A DNA stretch of 5,165 bases, taken from an uncultured bacterium (GTDB lineage Bacteria; Edwardsbacteria; AC1; EtOH8). Under the pieces are notes generated by a model. The model did no database searches and was not told the DNA's origin. It was given only the letters and a program-made list of their open reading frames with translations. The stretch is from positions 1-5,165 of the forward strand of contig CALGNM010000356.1 in the NCBI GenBank assembly GCA_937958665.1, written 5' to 3'. Every line of letters begins with the position of its first letter. The first letter of the stretch is position 1. A program made the position numbers and the translations under genes. Shown piece by piece: positions 1 to 5,165 of the stretch.

Positions 1-54
1 GGCATACGAGATCGTATTCGGTGACTGCAGTTCAGACGTTTGCTCTTCCGATCT
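1..54 (+). other. Illumina i7 adapter contamination, left end
   Basis: This is not genomic. Bases 1-12 match the end of the P7 flow-cell oligo (GGCATACGAGAT), 13-20 are an 8-base index (CGTATTCG), and 21-54 match the TruSeq i7-side read primer ending in GCTCTTCCGATCT. Two bases differ from the canonical adapter: C instead of G at 28, and T instead of G at 40. Genomic sequence begins at 55. The minus-strand reading frame of the adjacent glycosyltransferase stays open through the adapter and would add a spurious tail beginning RDRKSKRLNCSH, a mutated form of the familiar adapter peptide DRKSTRLNSSH. These bases should be trimmed before annotation. Confidence 0.97.
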
Positions 55-617
55 CGGTAGCCCTTCCAATAGGCCAAGGCCGGGATAAATCGGTAAAGGC
101 TGCCGTAGACCTTGAGGTTCTTGACCACCTCACGGCGATAGGCCTTGAAGGGACAGTTGGTGTCATGGATATCCAGTTTCGTCCAGTGTCTGACCAGGGC
201 ATTGAAGGCTTTTGAGGACCAGGTGCGCTTGCCCTTGCCGGTGTATTTCCAGCCGGTGATCAGGTCGTAGCCCTCCTCCATTTTCCTGAGGAAATCCGGT
301 ATCTGCTCGGGGCGATCCTGGAGGTCCCCGTCCATGGTGATCACTATCTCCCCCTGGGCCTCGGCGAACCCGGCGCTGTAGGCCTGGGCCTTGCCCGAGT
401 TCCTGGCCAGGGAAACTGCCGAGATCCGGGCGTCCGACCTCTGGGCCTTGCTGACAGCCTCCCTGGTGCCGTCGCTGCTGCCGTCGTCGACAAAAAGGAT
501 CTCGTACTCCAGCTTCAGGGAGCGGCAGACCGCGGTCAGCCGGTGCGAAAGCTCGGCTATATTCTCCTCCTCGTTGTAGACCGGGATGACGACGGACAGA
601 TAGATATTATCTGACAT
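55..617 (-). CDS. GtrB-like family 2 glycosyltransferase, 3' end missing
   Basis: Starts at ATG 617 and runs 187 complete codons to the adapter junction; the C-terminus is lost. It is a GT-A fold, family 2 enzyme. Visible motifs are the nucleotide-binding start VVIPVYNEEENI (residues 9-20), VDDGSSDGT (43-51), RNSGKAQAYSAG (72-83), the metal/donor site MDGDLQDRPE (95-104) and DTNCPFKAYRR (152-162). The SGKxxAxxAG and DGDLQDxPE pattern is characteristic of the GtrB/ArnC/DPM-like polyprenyl-phosphate glycosyltransferases, which load a hexose or amino-arabinose onto undecaprenyl phosphate at the inner membrane. Such proteins usually continue with a basic HxxR...GxSxYG segment and sometimes two membrane helices, which cannot be checked here. 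The usual NCGFK reads NCPFK. It follows the propeller gene by 10 bases, so it is probably in the same transcript. The fold is confident; sugar and lipid specificity are not. Confidence 0.93.
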
Positions 618-623
618 TATATG

Positions 624-629
624 TCCTTT
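624..629 (-). promoter_or_regulatory. Ribosome binding site of the truncated glycosyltransferase
   Basis: AAAGGA lies six bases before the ATG at 617 and overlaps the TAA stop (630-628) of the upstream propeller gene. Translation of the two genes is therefore likely to be coupled. Confidence 0.7.
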
Positions 630-2100
630 ATCTTATTAATACTATTTTCCCTACAGCTGTATTATTTTCCAATGAAATTCTGTAAAAATACACACCCGGT
701 GAAACAAACTTTCCCTTCTCGCTTTTACAATTCCAGGTGAATTCGTATTGTCCGCTCGAAGAGGCTTTCACGTCTTCTGTTTTGACTAATTGTCCGCAGA
801 TATTGAAAATTGATAATTTGACATTACCGCTTCCCTGTGTTACTGAGCATTTGATATTGACGCGATCCTTACCGGGATTAGGCCAGCAATTGACCAGCAC
901 ACGAGCATCCGAACCATCAAACCTGCCGGGCAAATCGGCTATACCCAAAACCTCATAAGTAATGCTTCTTTCATAGATATCCCAATCCACCAAAGTGTCA
1001 CGCAGATCCATCCAGGCGCCGAACAAATTGTCCCCGGCTGAGGCCAAGACCAGGCTTTGCCGGTATCTTTCCCCGGCGGCAGAAGCATTGCTGATCCTGG
1101 CATTATTGCCTTCCGGTTGGTTGCAATTATTAAAGCGTTGGCAATAATTGTCCACCCAATCCCTCTCGTCGGTCCAGCCGATCACAAAACGATTACCGGC
1201 AGCCGGAACCACCGTAGGATGCCCGCCCCAGATCAACGTATCCTGATTGACCACGATATTGGCGCCGATAGCCGCACCGGACGAATCGCAGAACTGCGCC
1301 ATAATGGCCGCTCCACTGGTTGTGGCCCTGGTCCAGGCTATGCAGTAATTCCCGGAATCGTTCACGGCAATGGCCGGCTGGGCATAATCCAAGATAACAT
1401 CCCTTGCATTTACCCTGCTGGAAACCATTATTGGGGTTCCGGTGCTGTCAAACCTGCGCCATAAAATATTGCCCTCCTCGGCATCTTCTCCCTGCCAGAC
1501 CACGGCAAAAGCACCGCTTGGCGACATGCATATTTTGGGATCAACCCCTAATGCTTCAGACAAAGGAACATTAATGCCTATCTGCACACCATGCTCATCA
1601 TAAACCTGTCCGGTTATATTCATGCCCCCGGTCAGGCCCATCCATGTAACGACATGCCGGCCGCTGTGATTGGATGCCACTGCCGGAGCGAAGCAGTAAT
1701 CATACGAAGTATCGTTTATCTGATAGACACTTCCAGAATACGTGCCGTTTGAATATATTTTTTGCCCCGAAATATGCCAGCCGATGCTGTCCTCCTCCGC
1801 CCAGGTTAGCAGATATGTCGAGTCCGACAAATGAGCTATGGCCGGCAAGCTGCGGTATTTATCGGTTAACAGTTCAATATTACTTCCCAAGACCGCAGAA
1901 AGAGAATCATAGAACTGAACGAATATTTTCGAACTGTCGTCTTTCTCATATTGCCAGACAATACCAAATCCTGTATTTGAACAATCTATGGACGGGTATC
2001 CCTGCCATGTTTTAACGGCATCATCATTGACCAGAATGTCAGCGTAAGCTGAATAAACAATGAGAACCAATGCTGGCAAAAAGAAATTATTTTTTCTCAT
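628..2100 (-). CDS. Secreted seven-repeat (probable beta-propeller) protein with FlgD-Ig/T9SS-like C-terminal domain
   Basis: 490 residues, no recognised gene name. A signal peptide is visible: basic MRKNN, hydrophobic FFLPALVLIVYSAYA, with likely cleavage after residue 20. Residues ~31-390 contain seven related units. Each has a pattern P-x-[IV]...S-x-x-G...[hydrophobic]-x-W followed by acidic or polar residues and, in most units, a strand ending Q-x-[FY]-D. The core tryptophans are at 49, 100, 153, 202, 256, 309 and 363, spaced 49-54 residues apart, which fits a seven-bladed beta-propeller. Residues ~400-490 form an Ig-like domain with WPNP (406-409), IFNICGQLVK (431-440), FTWNC (454-458) and SPGVYFYRI (467-475), ending KIVLIR. 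This resembles the FlgD-Ig family and type IX secretion type A sorting domains. The protein is probably exported and surface-attached or released; its ligand or enzymatic role is unknown. There are eleven cysteines in the mature chain. The start overlaps the pilin gene by 14 bases and has a strong Shine-Dalgarno sequence. Base composition varies along the gene. Confidence 0.9.
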   Translation of the reverse strand: MRKNNFFLPALVLIVYSAYADILVNDDAVKTWQGYPSIDCSNTGFGIVWQYEKDDSSKIFVQFYDSLSAVLGSNIELLTDKYRSLPAIAHLSDSTYLLTWAEEDSIGWHISGQKIYSNGTYSGSVYQINDTSYDYCFAPAVASNHSGRHVVTWMGLTGGMNITGQVYDEHGVQIGINVPLSEALGVDPKICMSPSGAFAVVWQGEDAEEGNILWRRFDSTGTPIMVSSRVNARDVILDYAQPAIAVNDSGNYCIAWTRATTSGAAIMAQFCDSSGAAIGANIVVNQDTLIWGGHPTVVPAAGNRFVIGWTDERDWVDNYCQRFNNCNQPEGNNARISNASAAGERYRQSLVLASAGDNLFGAWMDLRDTLVDWDIYERSITYEVLGIADLPGRFDGSDARVLVNCWPNPGKDRVNIKCSVTQGSGNVKLSIFNICGQLVKTEDVKASSSGQYEFTWNCKSEKGKFVSPGVYFYRISLENNTAVGKIVLIR

Positions 2101-2620
2101 TGCCGGCCTCCTTTTTAATACTTACGCCTGGCAAAAGCACTAATTCTATCGGTCGGTATGGTCCCATGGCTGTAATTTTATAAGACACACCGATTTGGCC
2201 ATCAGCTAACTTGTTACCTGCTCCGTCATAAGCAGCGTAATAAACACATCCTGCAGGTTTACGTGCTAAACCACCCTTGATAGCATCGTGGGTAGAATCA
2301 ATCGGATTAATAAAATTATCTGGAATATTGGCTTTTATAGGATATGGCGGTTTAGTAGCTCCAGCAATAACCGAACTATCAAGGTAACTTGATGAAACCT
2401 GACAAACCATTGTATTAAGACCGCCTGGGTAAACGCCATCAGCCCTTGTACAAAAATCTTCCACGCATAATTGCACAGTATGCATATTGCTAATTATTGC
2501 TGCCCTTTGGGCGTTCTCCCAGGAAGAAACGTACTGGGAATAACCTATTGTTGCCAACACAAAAACAATGAACAACGACATCAGTAATTCTAATAACGAG
2601 AAACCTTTTTGGTTTTTCAT
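2087..2620 (-). CDS. Type IV pilin / type II secretion pseudopilin-like protein
   Basis: 177 residues with a textbook class III (prepilin) leader: MKNQKG, cleavage expected after G6, mature N-terminus FSLLELLMSLFIVFVLATIG with glutamate at mature position 5 (E11). A prepilin peptidase would cleave and N-methylate it, and the hydrophobic helix (7-28) would assemble in a pilus or pseudopilus. The globular part keeps features common in GspG/PilA-type proteins: an amphipathic helix with a variable VQLCVEDF segment (49-56), GVYPGG (62-67), NFINPIDS (102-109) and a late strand region YAAYDG...YKITAMG. Four cysteines (52, 57, 73, 125) could make two disulfides. No calcium-site or pilus-subtype assignment is possible by eye. 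No assembly ATPase, platform protein or peptidase is present here, so the machinery must be encoded elsewhere. Start ATG 2620 is supported by AAAGGA six bases upstream. The gene overlaps the propeller gene by 14 bases. Confidence 0.93.
   Translation of the reverse strand: MKNQKGFSLLELLMSLFIVFVLATIGYSQYVSSWENAQRAAIISNMHTVQLCVEDFCTRADGVYPGGLNTMVCQVSSSYLDSSVIAGATKPPYPIKANIPDNFINPIDSTHDAIKGGLARKPAGCVYYAAYDGAGNKLADGQIGVSYKITAMGPYRPIELVLLPGVSIKKEAGNEKK
2107..2114 (-). promoter_or_regulatory. Strong ribosome binding site of the propeller gene, inside the pilin gene
   Basis: AAAGGAGG, six bases before the ATG at 2100, is the best Shine-Dalgarno match in the window. It is embedded in the last codons of the pilin gene, where it encodes part of the KKEA segment. 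It fixes the start of the propeller gene and suggests that the propeller protein is translated efficiently, coupled to the pilin. Confidence 0.8.
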
Positions 2621-2626
2621 ACCTGT

Positions 2627-2632
2627 TCCTTT
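2627..2632 (-). promoter_or_regulatory. Ribosome binding site of the pilin gene
   Basis: AAAGGA six bases before the ATG at 2620. It has the same core and spacing as the site of the truncated glycosyltransferase and supports this start, which places the basic leader peptide correctly. Confidence 0.7.
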
Positions 2633-2652
2633 CGTGTTTTTAACTGCGAATG

Positions 2653-2681
2653 ATTATATTGCATACATGATTTATGGTTGA
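2653..2681 (-). promoter_or_regulatory. Possible promoter for the pilin/propeller genes
   Basis: On the minus strand a perfect TATAAT (2658-2653) lies about 33 bases before the pilin start. The hexamer at the usual 17-base spacing (TCAACC, 2681-2676) is a poor -35 match and there is no extended TG motif directly before the -10. The region is AT-rich, so the -10 may be chance. If real, it would let the pilin and propeller genes be transcribed independently of the upstream glycosyltransferases. If the host belongs to a group with a different sigma-A consensus, this reading may not apply. Confidence 0.3.
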
Positions 2682-2711
2682 CTGAAAGTTGAGGATAAAA
2701 CCCTTGTAATT

Positions 2712-2738
2712 CACTTGGCGGTCTTTGCGTCTTTGCGG
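2712..2738 (-). repeat. Short tandem 'GCAAAGA' repeat in the intergenic region
   Basis: On the minus strand three imperfect 9-base units follow each other: CCGCAAAGA, CGCAAAGAC and CGCCAAGTG. From memory, intergenic blocks of GCAAAGACGCAAAG occur in genomes of several environmental bacteria, but no function is known to me and I cannot search for copies. It lies in the only sizeable gap between genes in the window. Confidence 0.5.
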
Positions 2739-2757
2739 TTAAAAAGACAGTTTTAAC
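2738..2757 (-). terminator. AT-rich hairpin after the GT-C gene, weak terminator candidate
   Basis: On the minus strand GTTAAAA (2757-2751), a 6-base loop, and TTTTAAC (2744-2738) form a perfect 7-base-pair inverted repeat that begins 14 bases after the stop of the GT-C gene. The stem holds only two G-C pairs and is not followed by a T tract on this strand, so it would terminate poorly. It directly abuts the GCAAAGA repeat and may be part of that element instead. Confidence 0.25.
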
Positions 2758-2771
2758 TTCTCATCTTAAAA

Positions 2772-4352
2772 TCATTTTATAACCTGCAGCACATAGGTCG
2801 GCGGGTTGCCATTGCCGTATATTATCTTGAATTTTTTATCCAATAAAGGCTGCACTGCCGGGATCAAAAACCTCTGTCCGGTCCCGCTGACCGGCTCCAC
2901 CATCACGTAATCAGCCGAGGCAAGAGACTTCAGCATCGAGTCCCGGTCGGCGGTAAAGGGATAACAGTATGATTTTCTCCCGGATTCAAGATAGAACAGG
3001 GTCGGCTTGCGGGAGACCACGATGCTGTTTTCCGTAGTATTGGCTTTGATCCATTCCGCCGCCGCAAAAAAACTGCGCCAGGCCGGGGCGTATCCGGCCA
3101 GCCGGTCGTGGGCCCGGTTCCTTCTGATCTCCAGATTCTGGCCGATCAGGGGCCAGGTGGCCGCCAGGCTGGCCGCAGCCAGCAGGGTCGCCAGCACAAA
3201 CGCCGGCCAGCCGGACCTTCCCTTGAGCCAAACAGCCAAAGCCTGGCCGTAAGCCTGAACCAGGTACAGCAAAAGGAACGGCAGCAATGGCAGAAGAAAT
3301 CGGACATCGCTCCAGGCCTCCGGCCACAGCAGGGACAGGCCCAGATAGGCCGCCACGAACCAGTCGTAGGGCCGGGGGTTCCGGAACAGCCTGGCCGCCA
3401 GCATCAGAATCGCCGGGACCACCGTCAGCAGGGTTGCCAGCCAGGCGAAGCGGGCCAGGCCCCAAACATCCGTCGCCGGGAATAGCATCCGGGGCAGGAT
3501 CTGGGTCCCGTAGAGCCGCAAGTTGGCCAGCAACCGGACTCCCAGTCCGCCCAGGTCCAGGCGACCCAGCTCCGGCTGATAGGGATCCCGCATCAAAAAC
3601 TGCTCCAGATATCCCCCCGAGGTCCCATAATGGCTGTTGCGCAGGGACCAGGGCAGGGACAGGACAACGCACCCGGCCAGGAATATGGCGGCCGTCCTGA
3701 ACTTCCTTCTGGCCAGCAGATAAATGAAGATCCCCAGATACAAGGCCAGACCGGCGCTGCGGATATGGTTGGCCGCCGCTGCGGCCAATACCGTTCCGGC
3801 CAGCCAGGGCCAATGGTTTTTTTTCTCCCACCTCCGGAGCGACAGAAACGTCAGCATCACCAAGAGGGTGAATGGCAGCTCCGAAAGCACCCAGCGGGTG
3901 TATTCCAGATAATGGGGGCTGAGCGCCAACAACAGGGCCGCCACCAGATGCCCGGGCCCCTCCACCTTCCGGACCAGCATCAAAAAGGCCAGCAGGGACA
4001 GCAGTCCCGACAGCCAGGGCACCAACTTGTACCAGGCATAGGGCAGATCCAGGGCCGTTATCGGGGCCAGCAGCAGCGGGAAGCCGAAAGGATACTGGGT
4101 GTGGGGCTTGGCCTCCGGCGTCCAGATCTCCGACAAGCCCCTCCCCTGCACCAACGACCTGGACAGAGACACATAGGCGGCATTGTCGCCCCCCACGAAT
4201 GGCATGGGGTCGAACACCAGCAGGGCCAGGACAGCAAACAGCACCAGAACGGCGACCGCCCATTGACGGTAATGGTCCTGGGCCCGGGACACCAGATCTA
4301 ATCTTTGGCCAGCCTTTGCTTTTGGCGGCAGTGTTTTTCTTCCCCGGCCCAT
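2772..4352 (-). CDS. GT-C fold integral membrane glycosyltransferase (ArnT/PMT-like)
   Basis: 526 residues from ATG 4352. A TTG at 4355 in the same frame is possible but less likely, because the ATG shares one base with the preceding stop (TGATG). No Shine-Dalgarno is visible, so translation probably depends on coupling. After a basic cytoplasmic N-terminus, roughly 10-12 membrane segments run from ~32 to ~405. The first extracytoplasmic loop contains GGDNAAYVSLSRSL (54-67), whose D56 sits where GT-C enzymes keep their catalytic acidic residue, then HTQYPFGFPLLLAP (84-97), a lipid-sugar loop signature. LSELPF (156-161), IRSAGLALY (197-205) and DVRFLLPLLPFLLLY (349-363) are also family-like. 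A soluble domain (~427-526) with EWIKANT and an ESGRKSYCYP segment follows. Such enzymes transfer a sugar from polyprenyl phosphate to protein, lipid A or glycan on the outer membrane face. The neighbouring DPM1-like enzyme is a plausible donor supplier. Acceptor unknown. Confidence 0.9.
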   Translation of the reverse strand: MGRGRKTLPPKAKAGQRLDLVSRAQDHYRQWAVAVLVLFAVLALLVFDPMPFVGGDNAAYVSLSRSLVQGRGLSEIWTPEAKPHTQYPFGFPLLLAPITALDLPYAWYKLVPWLSGLLSLLAFLMLVRKVEGPGHLVAALLLALSPHYLEYTRWVLSELPFTLLVMLTFLSLRRWEKKNHWPWLAGTVLAAAAANHIRSAGLALYLGIFIYLLARRKFRTAAIFLAGCVVLSLPWSLRNSHYGTSGGYLEQFLMRDPYQPELGRLDLGGLGVRLLANLRLYGTQILPRMLFPATDVWGLARFAWLATLLTVVPAILMLAARLFRNPRPYDWFVAAYLGLSLLWPEAWSDVRFLLPLLPFLLLYLVQAYGQALAVWLKGRSGWPAFVLATLLAAASLAATWPLIGQNLEIRRNRAHDRLAGYAPAWRSFFAAAEWIKANTTENSIVVSRKPTLFYLESGRKSYCYPFTADRDSMLKSLASADYVMVEPVSGTGQRFLIPAVQPLLDKKFKIIYGNGNPPTYVLQVIK

Positions 4353-5035
4353 CAATCGGTGAAGCGGTATTTTATCAGGGTCCAGATGGCCGGCAGGGCG
4401 TCGTACCAGTGGATCTTTTTTCCCTCATCGTAATCCCGCCCATCGTAGGTGATGGGCATCTCATAGACCCTCAAGCGACGGTTCTTGAATAGCTTGGCGG
4501 TGATCTCCGGCTCGATATCGAACCGGAATGACTTGAGATTGAGGCCCTTGATCACCTCGGCCCGGAAGACCTTGTAGCAGGTCTCCATGTCGGTCAGCAT
4601 GGTGTTGTACAGGACGTTGGTCAGGGCGGTCAGGAACTTGTTGCCCAGGTAGTGCCAGACCATGAACACCCGGTGGGTGCCGTAGAACCGGGAGCCATAG
4701 ACCACGTCAGCCGCCCCCCGCACGATGGGATCGATCAGCCGGGGGTATTCTTCGGGCGAGTACTCCAGGTCGGCGTCCTGGATGATTACGATATCGCCGG
4801 TGCATTCCCGGATACCGGTTCGGATGCCGGCCCCCTTGCCCAGGTTATAGGGATGATACGATATTTTGATGTTGGGCTGGCCCTGGTAGGTTTTCAGGAC
4901 ATCCCTGGTGCCATCGGTGGAGAAATCGTCCACGATCACCAGTTCCTTGTCCACCGGAACGGCCATCACCCGGGAGATTATTTTTTCAATGGTGGCCCGC
5001 TCGTTGTAGACCGGCATGATCACGGAAAGCTTCAT
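4352..5035 (-). CDS. DPM1-like family 2 glycosyltransferase (polyprenyl-phosphate sugar synthase type)
   Basis: 227 residues, complete. I chose ATG 5035 over the in-frame TTG at 5038 because AAAGGA (5048-5043) is seven bases upstream and the ATG overlaps the previous stop. GT-A fold motifs in order: SVIMPVYNE (4-12), VDDFSTDGT (35-43), NLGKGAGIRTG (64-74), QDADLEY with the metal-binding DAD (87-89), GSRFYG (114-119), TDMETCYKVFR (148-158), RFDIEPEI (171-178) and YDGRDYDEGKKIHW (197-210). This set marks the short soluble DPM1-like subfamily, which transfers a hexose from a nucleotide sugar to polyprenyl phosphate on the cytoplasmic face. There is no C-terminal membrane helix, and the length is typical. 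It ends in TGATG with the GT-C gene, so the two products are probably made together and act in sequence: one loads the lipid carrier, the other uses it. The sugar (mannose, glucose or other) is not determined. Confidence 0.94.
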   Translation of the reverse strand: MKLSVIMPVYNERATIEKIISRVMAVPVDKELVIVDDFSTDGTRDVLKTYQGQPNIKISYHPYNLGKGAGIRTGIRECTGDIVIIQDADLEYSPEEYPRLIDPIVRGAADVVYGSRFYGTHRVFMVWHYLGNKFLTALTNVLYNTMLTDMETCYKVFRAEVIKGLNLKSFRFDIEPEITAKLFKNRRLRVYEMPITYDGRDYDEGKKIHWYDALPAIWTLIKYRFTD

Positions 5036-5119
5036 CAAAAGGTCCTTTCATAGACGGTTATCTCGGGGTAGAAATAGTTCCAGTCGGCCAGGGGATAGCC
5101 GGTGAATTGTATCCCGCAG
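5035..5119 (-). CDS. C-terminal end of an unidentified protein (partial)
   Basis: Only the last 27 residues remain: CGIQFT followed by GYPLADWNYFYPEITVYE and RTF, then TGA (5037-5035). I do not recognise the family. The peptide is rich in aromatic residues and has no membrane helix. Reality as coding sequence is supported by three things: the frame is open to the adapter, its TGA shares one base with the next ATG (the same TGATG junction as the next gene pair), and G/C is favoured at third codon positions, as in the downstream glycosyltransferases. Its position at the head of a glycosyltransferase cluster suggests an envelope or sugar-metabolism role, but that is guesswork. If the adapter is not trimmed, the frame is falsely extended upstream with VCSSDL, a common adapter-derived peptide. 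Confidence 0.7.
5043..5048 (-). promoter_or_regulatory. Ribosome binding site deciding the DPM1-like start
   Basis: AAAGGA ends seven bases before ATG 5035 but only four before the alternative TTG at 5038, so it favours the ATG. It lies within the last codons of the upstream partial gene. Confidence 0.65.
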
Positions 5120-5165
5120 AGATCGGAAGAGCACACGTCTGAACTCCAGTCACCGAATACGATCT
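5120..5165 (-). other. Illumina i7 adapter contamination, right end
   Basis: This is not genomic. Bases 5120-5153 match the TruSeq i7-side adapter exactly, starting AGATCGGAAGAGC. Bases 5154-5161 are the index CGAATACG, the reverse complement of the index at 13-20, and 5162-5165 (ATCT) begin the P7 sequence. Genomic sequence ends at 5119. Together with the left end it makes a 46-base near-perfect terminal inverted repeat of purely technical origin. Confidence 0.98.

Noticed and set aside
21-215. A 64-residue plus-strand frame starting MTAVQTFALPIS.
   Set aside because: It starts in the adapter (altered form of the adapter peptide VTGVQTCALPIS) and then runs antisense to the GtrB-like gene.
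628-2100. Sialidase-type Asp-boxes in the propeller repeats.
   Set aside because: The turn is S-x-x-G followed by four or five residues before the tryptophan, not the S-x-D-x-G-x-x-W spacing of Asp-boxes, so no sialidase function is claimed.
3816-3824. An A8 run on the minus strand containing A AAA AAC in the slippery-heptamer phase; a -1 slip would enter the long overlapping frame.
   Set aside because: The GT-C protein is intact without slippage, the -1 product resembles no protein, and I saw no supporting stimulatory structure. The run codes Lys-Lys-Asn normally.
2986-4263. A 425-codon open frame on the minus strand overlapping the GT-C gene.
   Set aside because: Its translation is a low-complexity Gly/Ala/Pro/Arg-rich shadow typical of GC-rich DNA; the GT-C frame has clear membrane helices and family motifs.
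3007-4301. Several long plus-strand open frames opposite the GT-C gene.
   Set aside because: They overlap each other and the real gene, are rich in Gln/Pro/Gly/Arg, and lack family motifs; they are antisense shadows.
55-5119. tRNA, rRNA, CRISPR array, riboswitch or insertion sequence.
   Set aside because: Reading both strands I found no cloverleaf-like tRNA segment, no regularly spaced direct repeats, and no transposase motifs; nearly all bases are accounted for by the minus-strand genes.
1-5165. Terminal inverted repeat of about 46 bases, as in a transposon or linear replicon.
   Set aside because: Both copies are Illumina i7 adapter with the same index in opposite orientation, so the repeat is technical.

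Overview
This 5,165-base window looks like a metagenomic contig or fragment from an uncultured Gram-negative-type bacterium, with Illumina adapter sequence still attached at both ends (1-54 and 5120-5165). Only 55-5119 should be read as genomic. The adapters carry the same 8-base i7 index in opposite orientations, so the terminal inverted repeat they form is a library artefact. No sequence in the window fixes the taxonomy. A secreted protein ending in a FlgD-Ig/T9SS-like C-terminal domain beside a type IV pilin-like gene suggests the FCB group or a neighbouring candidate phylum. That placement is an inference.

All supportable genes lie on the minus strand, so the biological order runs from right to left. 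(1) 5119-5035 is the last 27 codons of an unidentified gene. (2) 5035-4352 is a complete DPM1-like family 2 glycosyltransferase. (3) 4352-2772 is a polytopic GT-C (ArnT/PMT-like) membrane glycosyltransferase. (4) 2771-2621 is an AT-rich intergenic stretch with a small inverted repeat, a short 'GCAAAGA' tandem repeat and a possible promoter. (5) 2620-2087 is a type IV pilin/pseudopilin-like protein. (6) 2100-628 is a secreted protein with seven regular ~52-residue repeats, probably a seven-bladed beta-propeller, plus a C-terminal sorting or anchoring domain. (7) 617-55 is a GtrB-like family 2 glycosyltransferase cut off by the left adapter.

The genes are tightly packed. The junctions between genes 1/2 and 2/3 are both TGATG (stop and start share one base). 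The pilin and propeller genes overlap by 14 bases, and the last glycosyltransferase has its ribosome binding site on top of the preceding stop codon. The simplest reading is a cell-envelope glycosylation cluster: the DPM1-like enzyme would charge a polyprenyl phosphate with a sugar, and the GT-C enzyme would transfer that sugar on the outer face of the membrane. A translationally coupled pilin/secreted-propeller pair sits inside this cluster. That pair has visibly lower GC in the sampled lines than the glycosyltransferase genes and may be a separately acquired module. Whether the pilin or the propeller protein is glycosylated by its neighbours cannot be decided from sequence. Apart from the pilin-propeller pair I see no clearly new system; the most striking structural signal, at the two ends, is technical.
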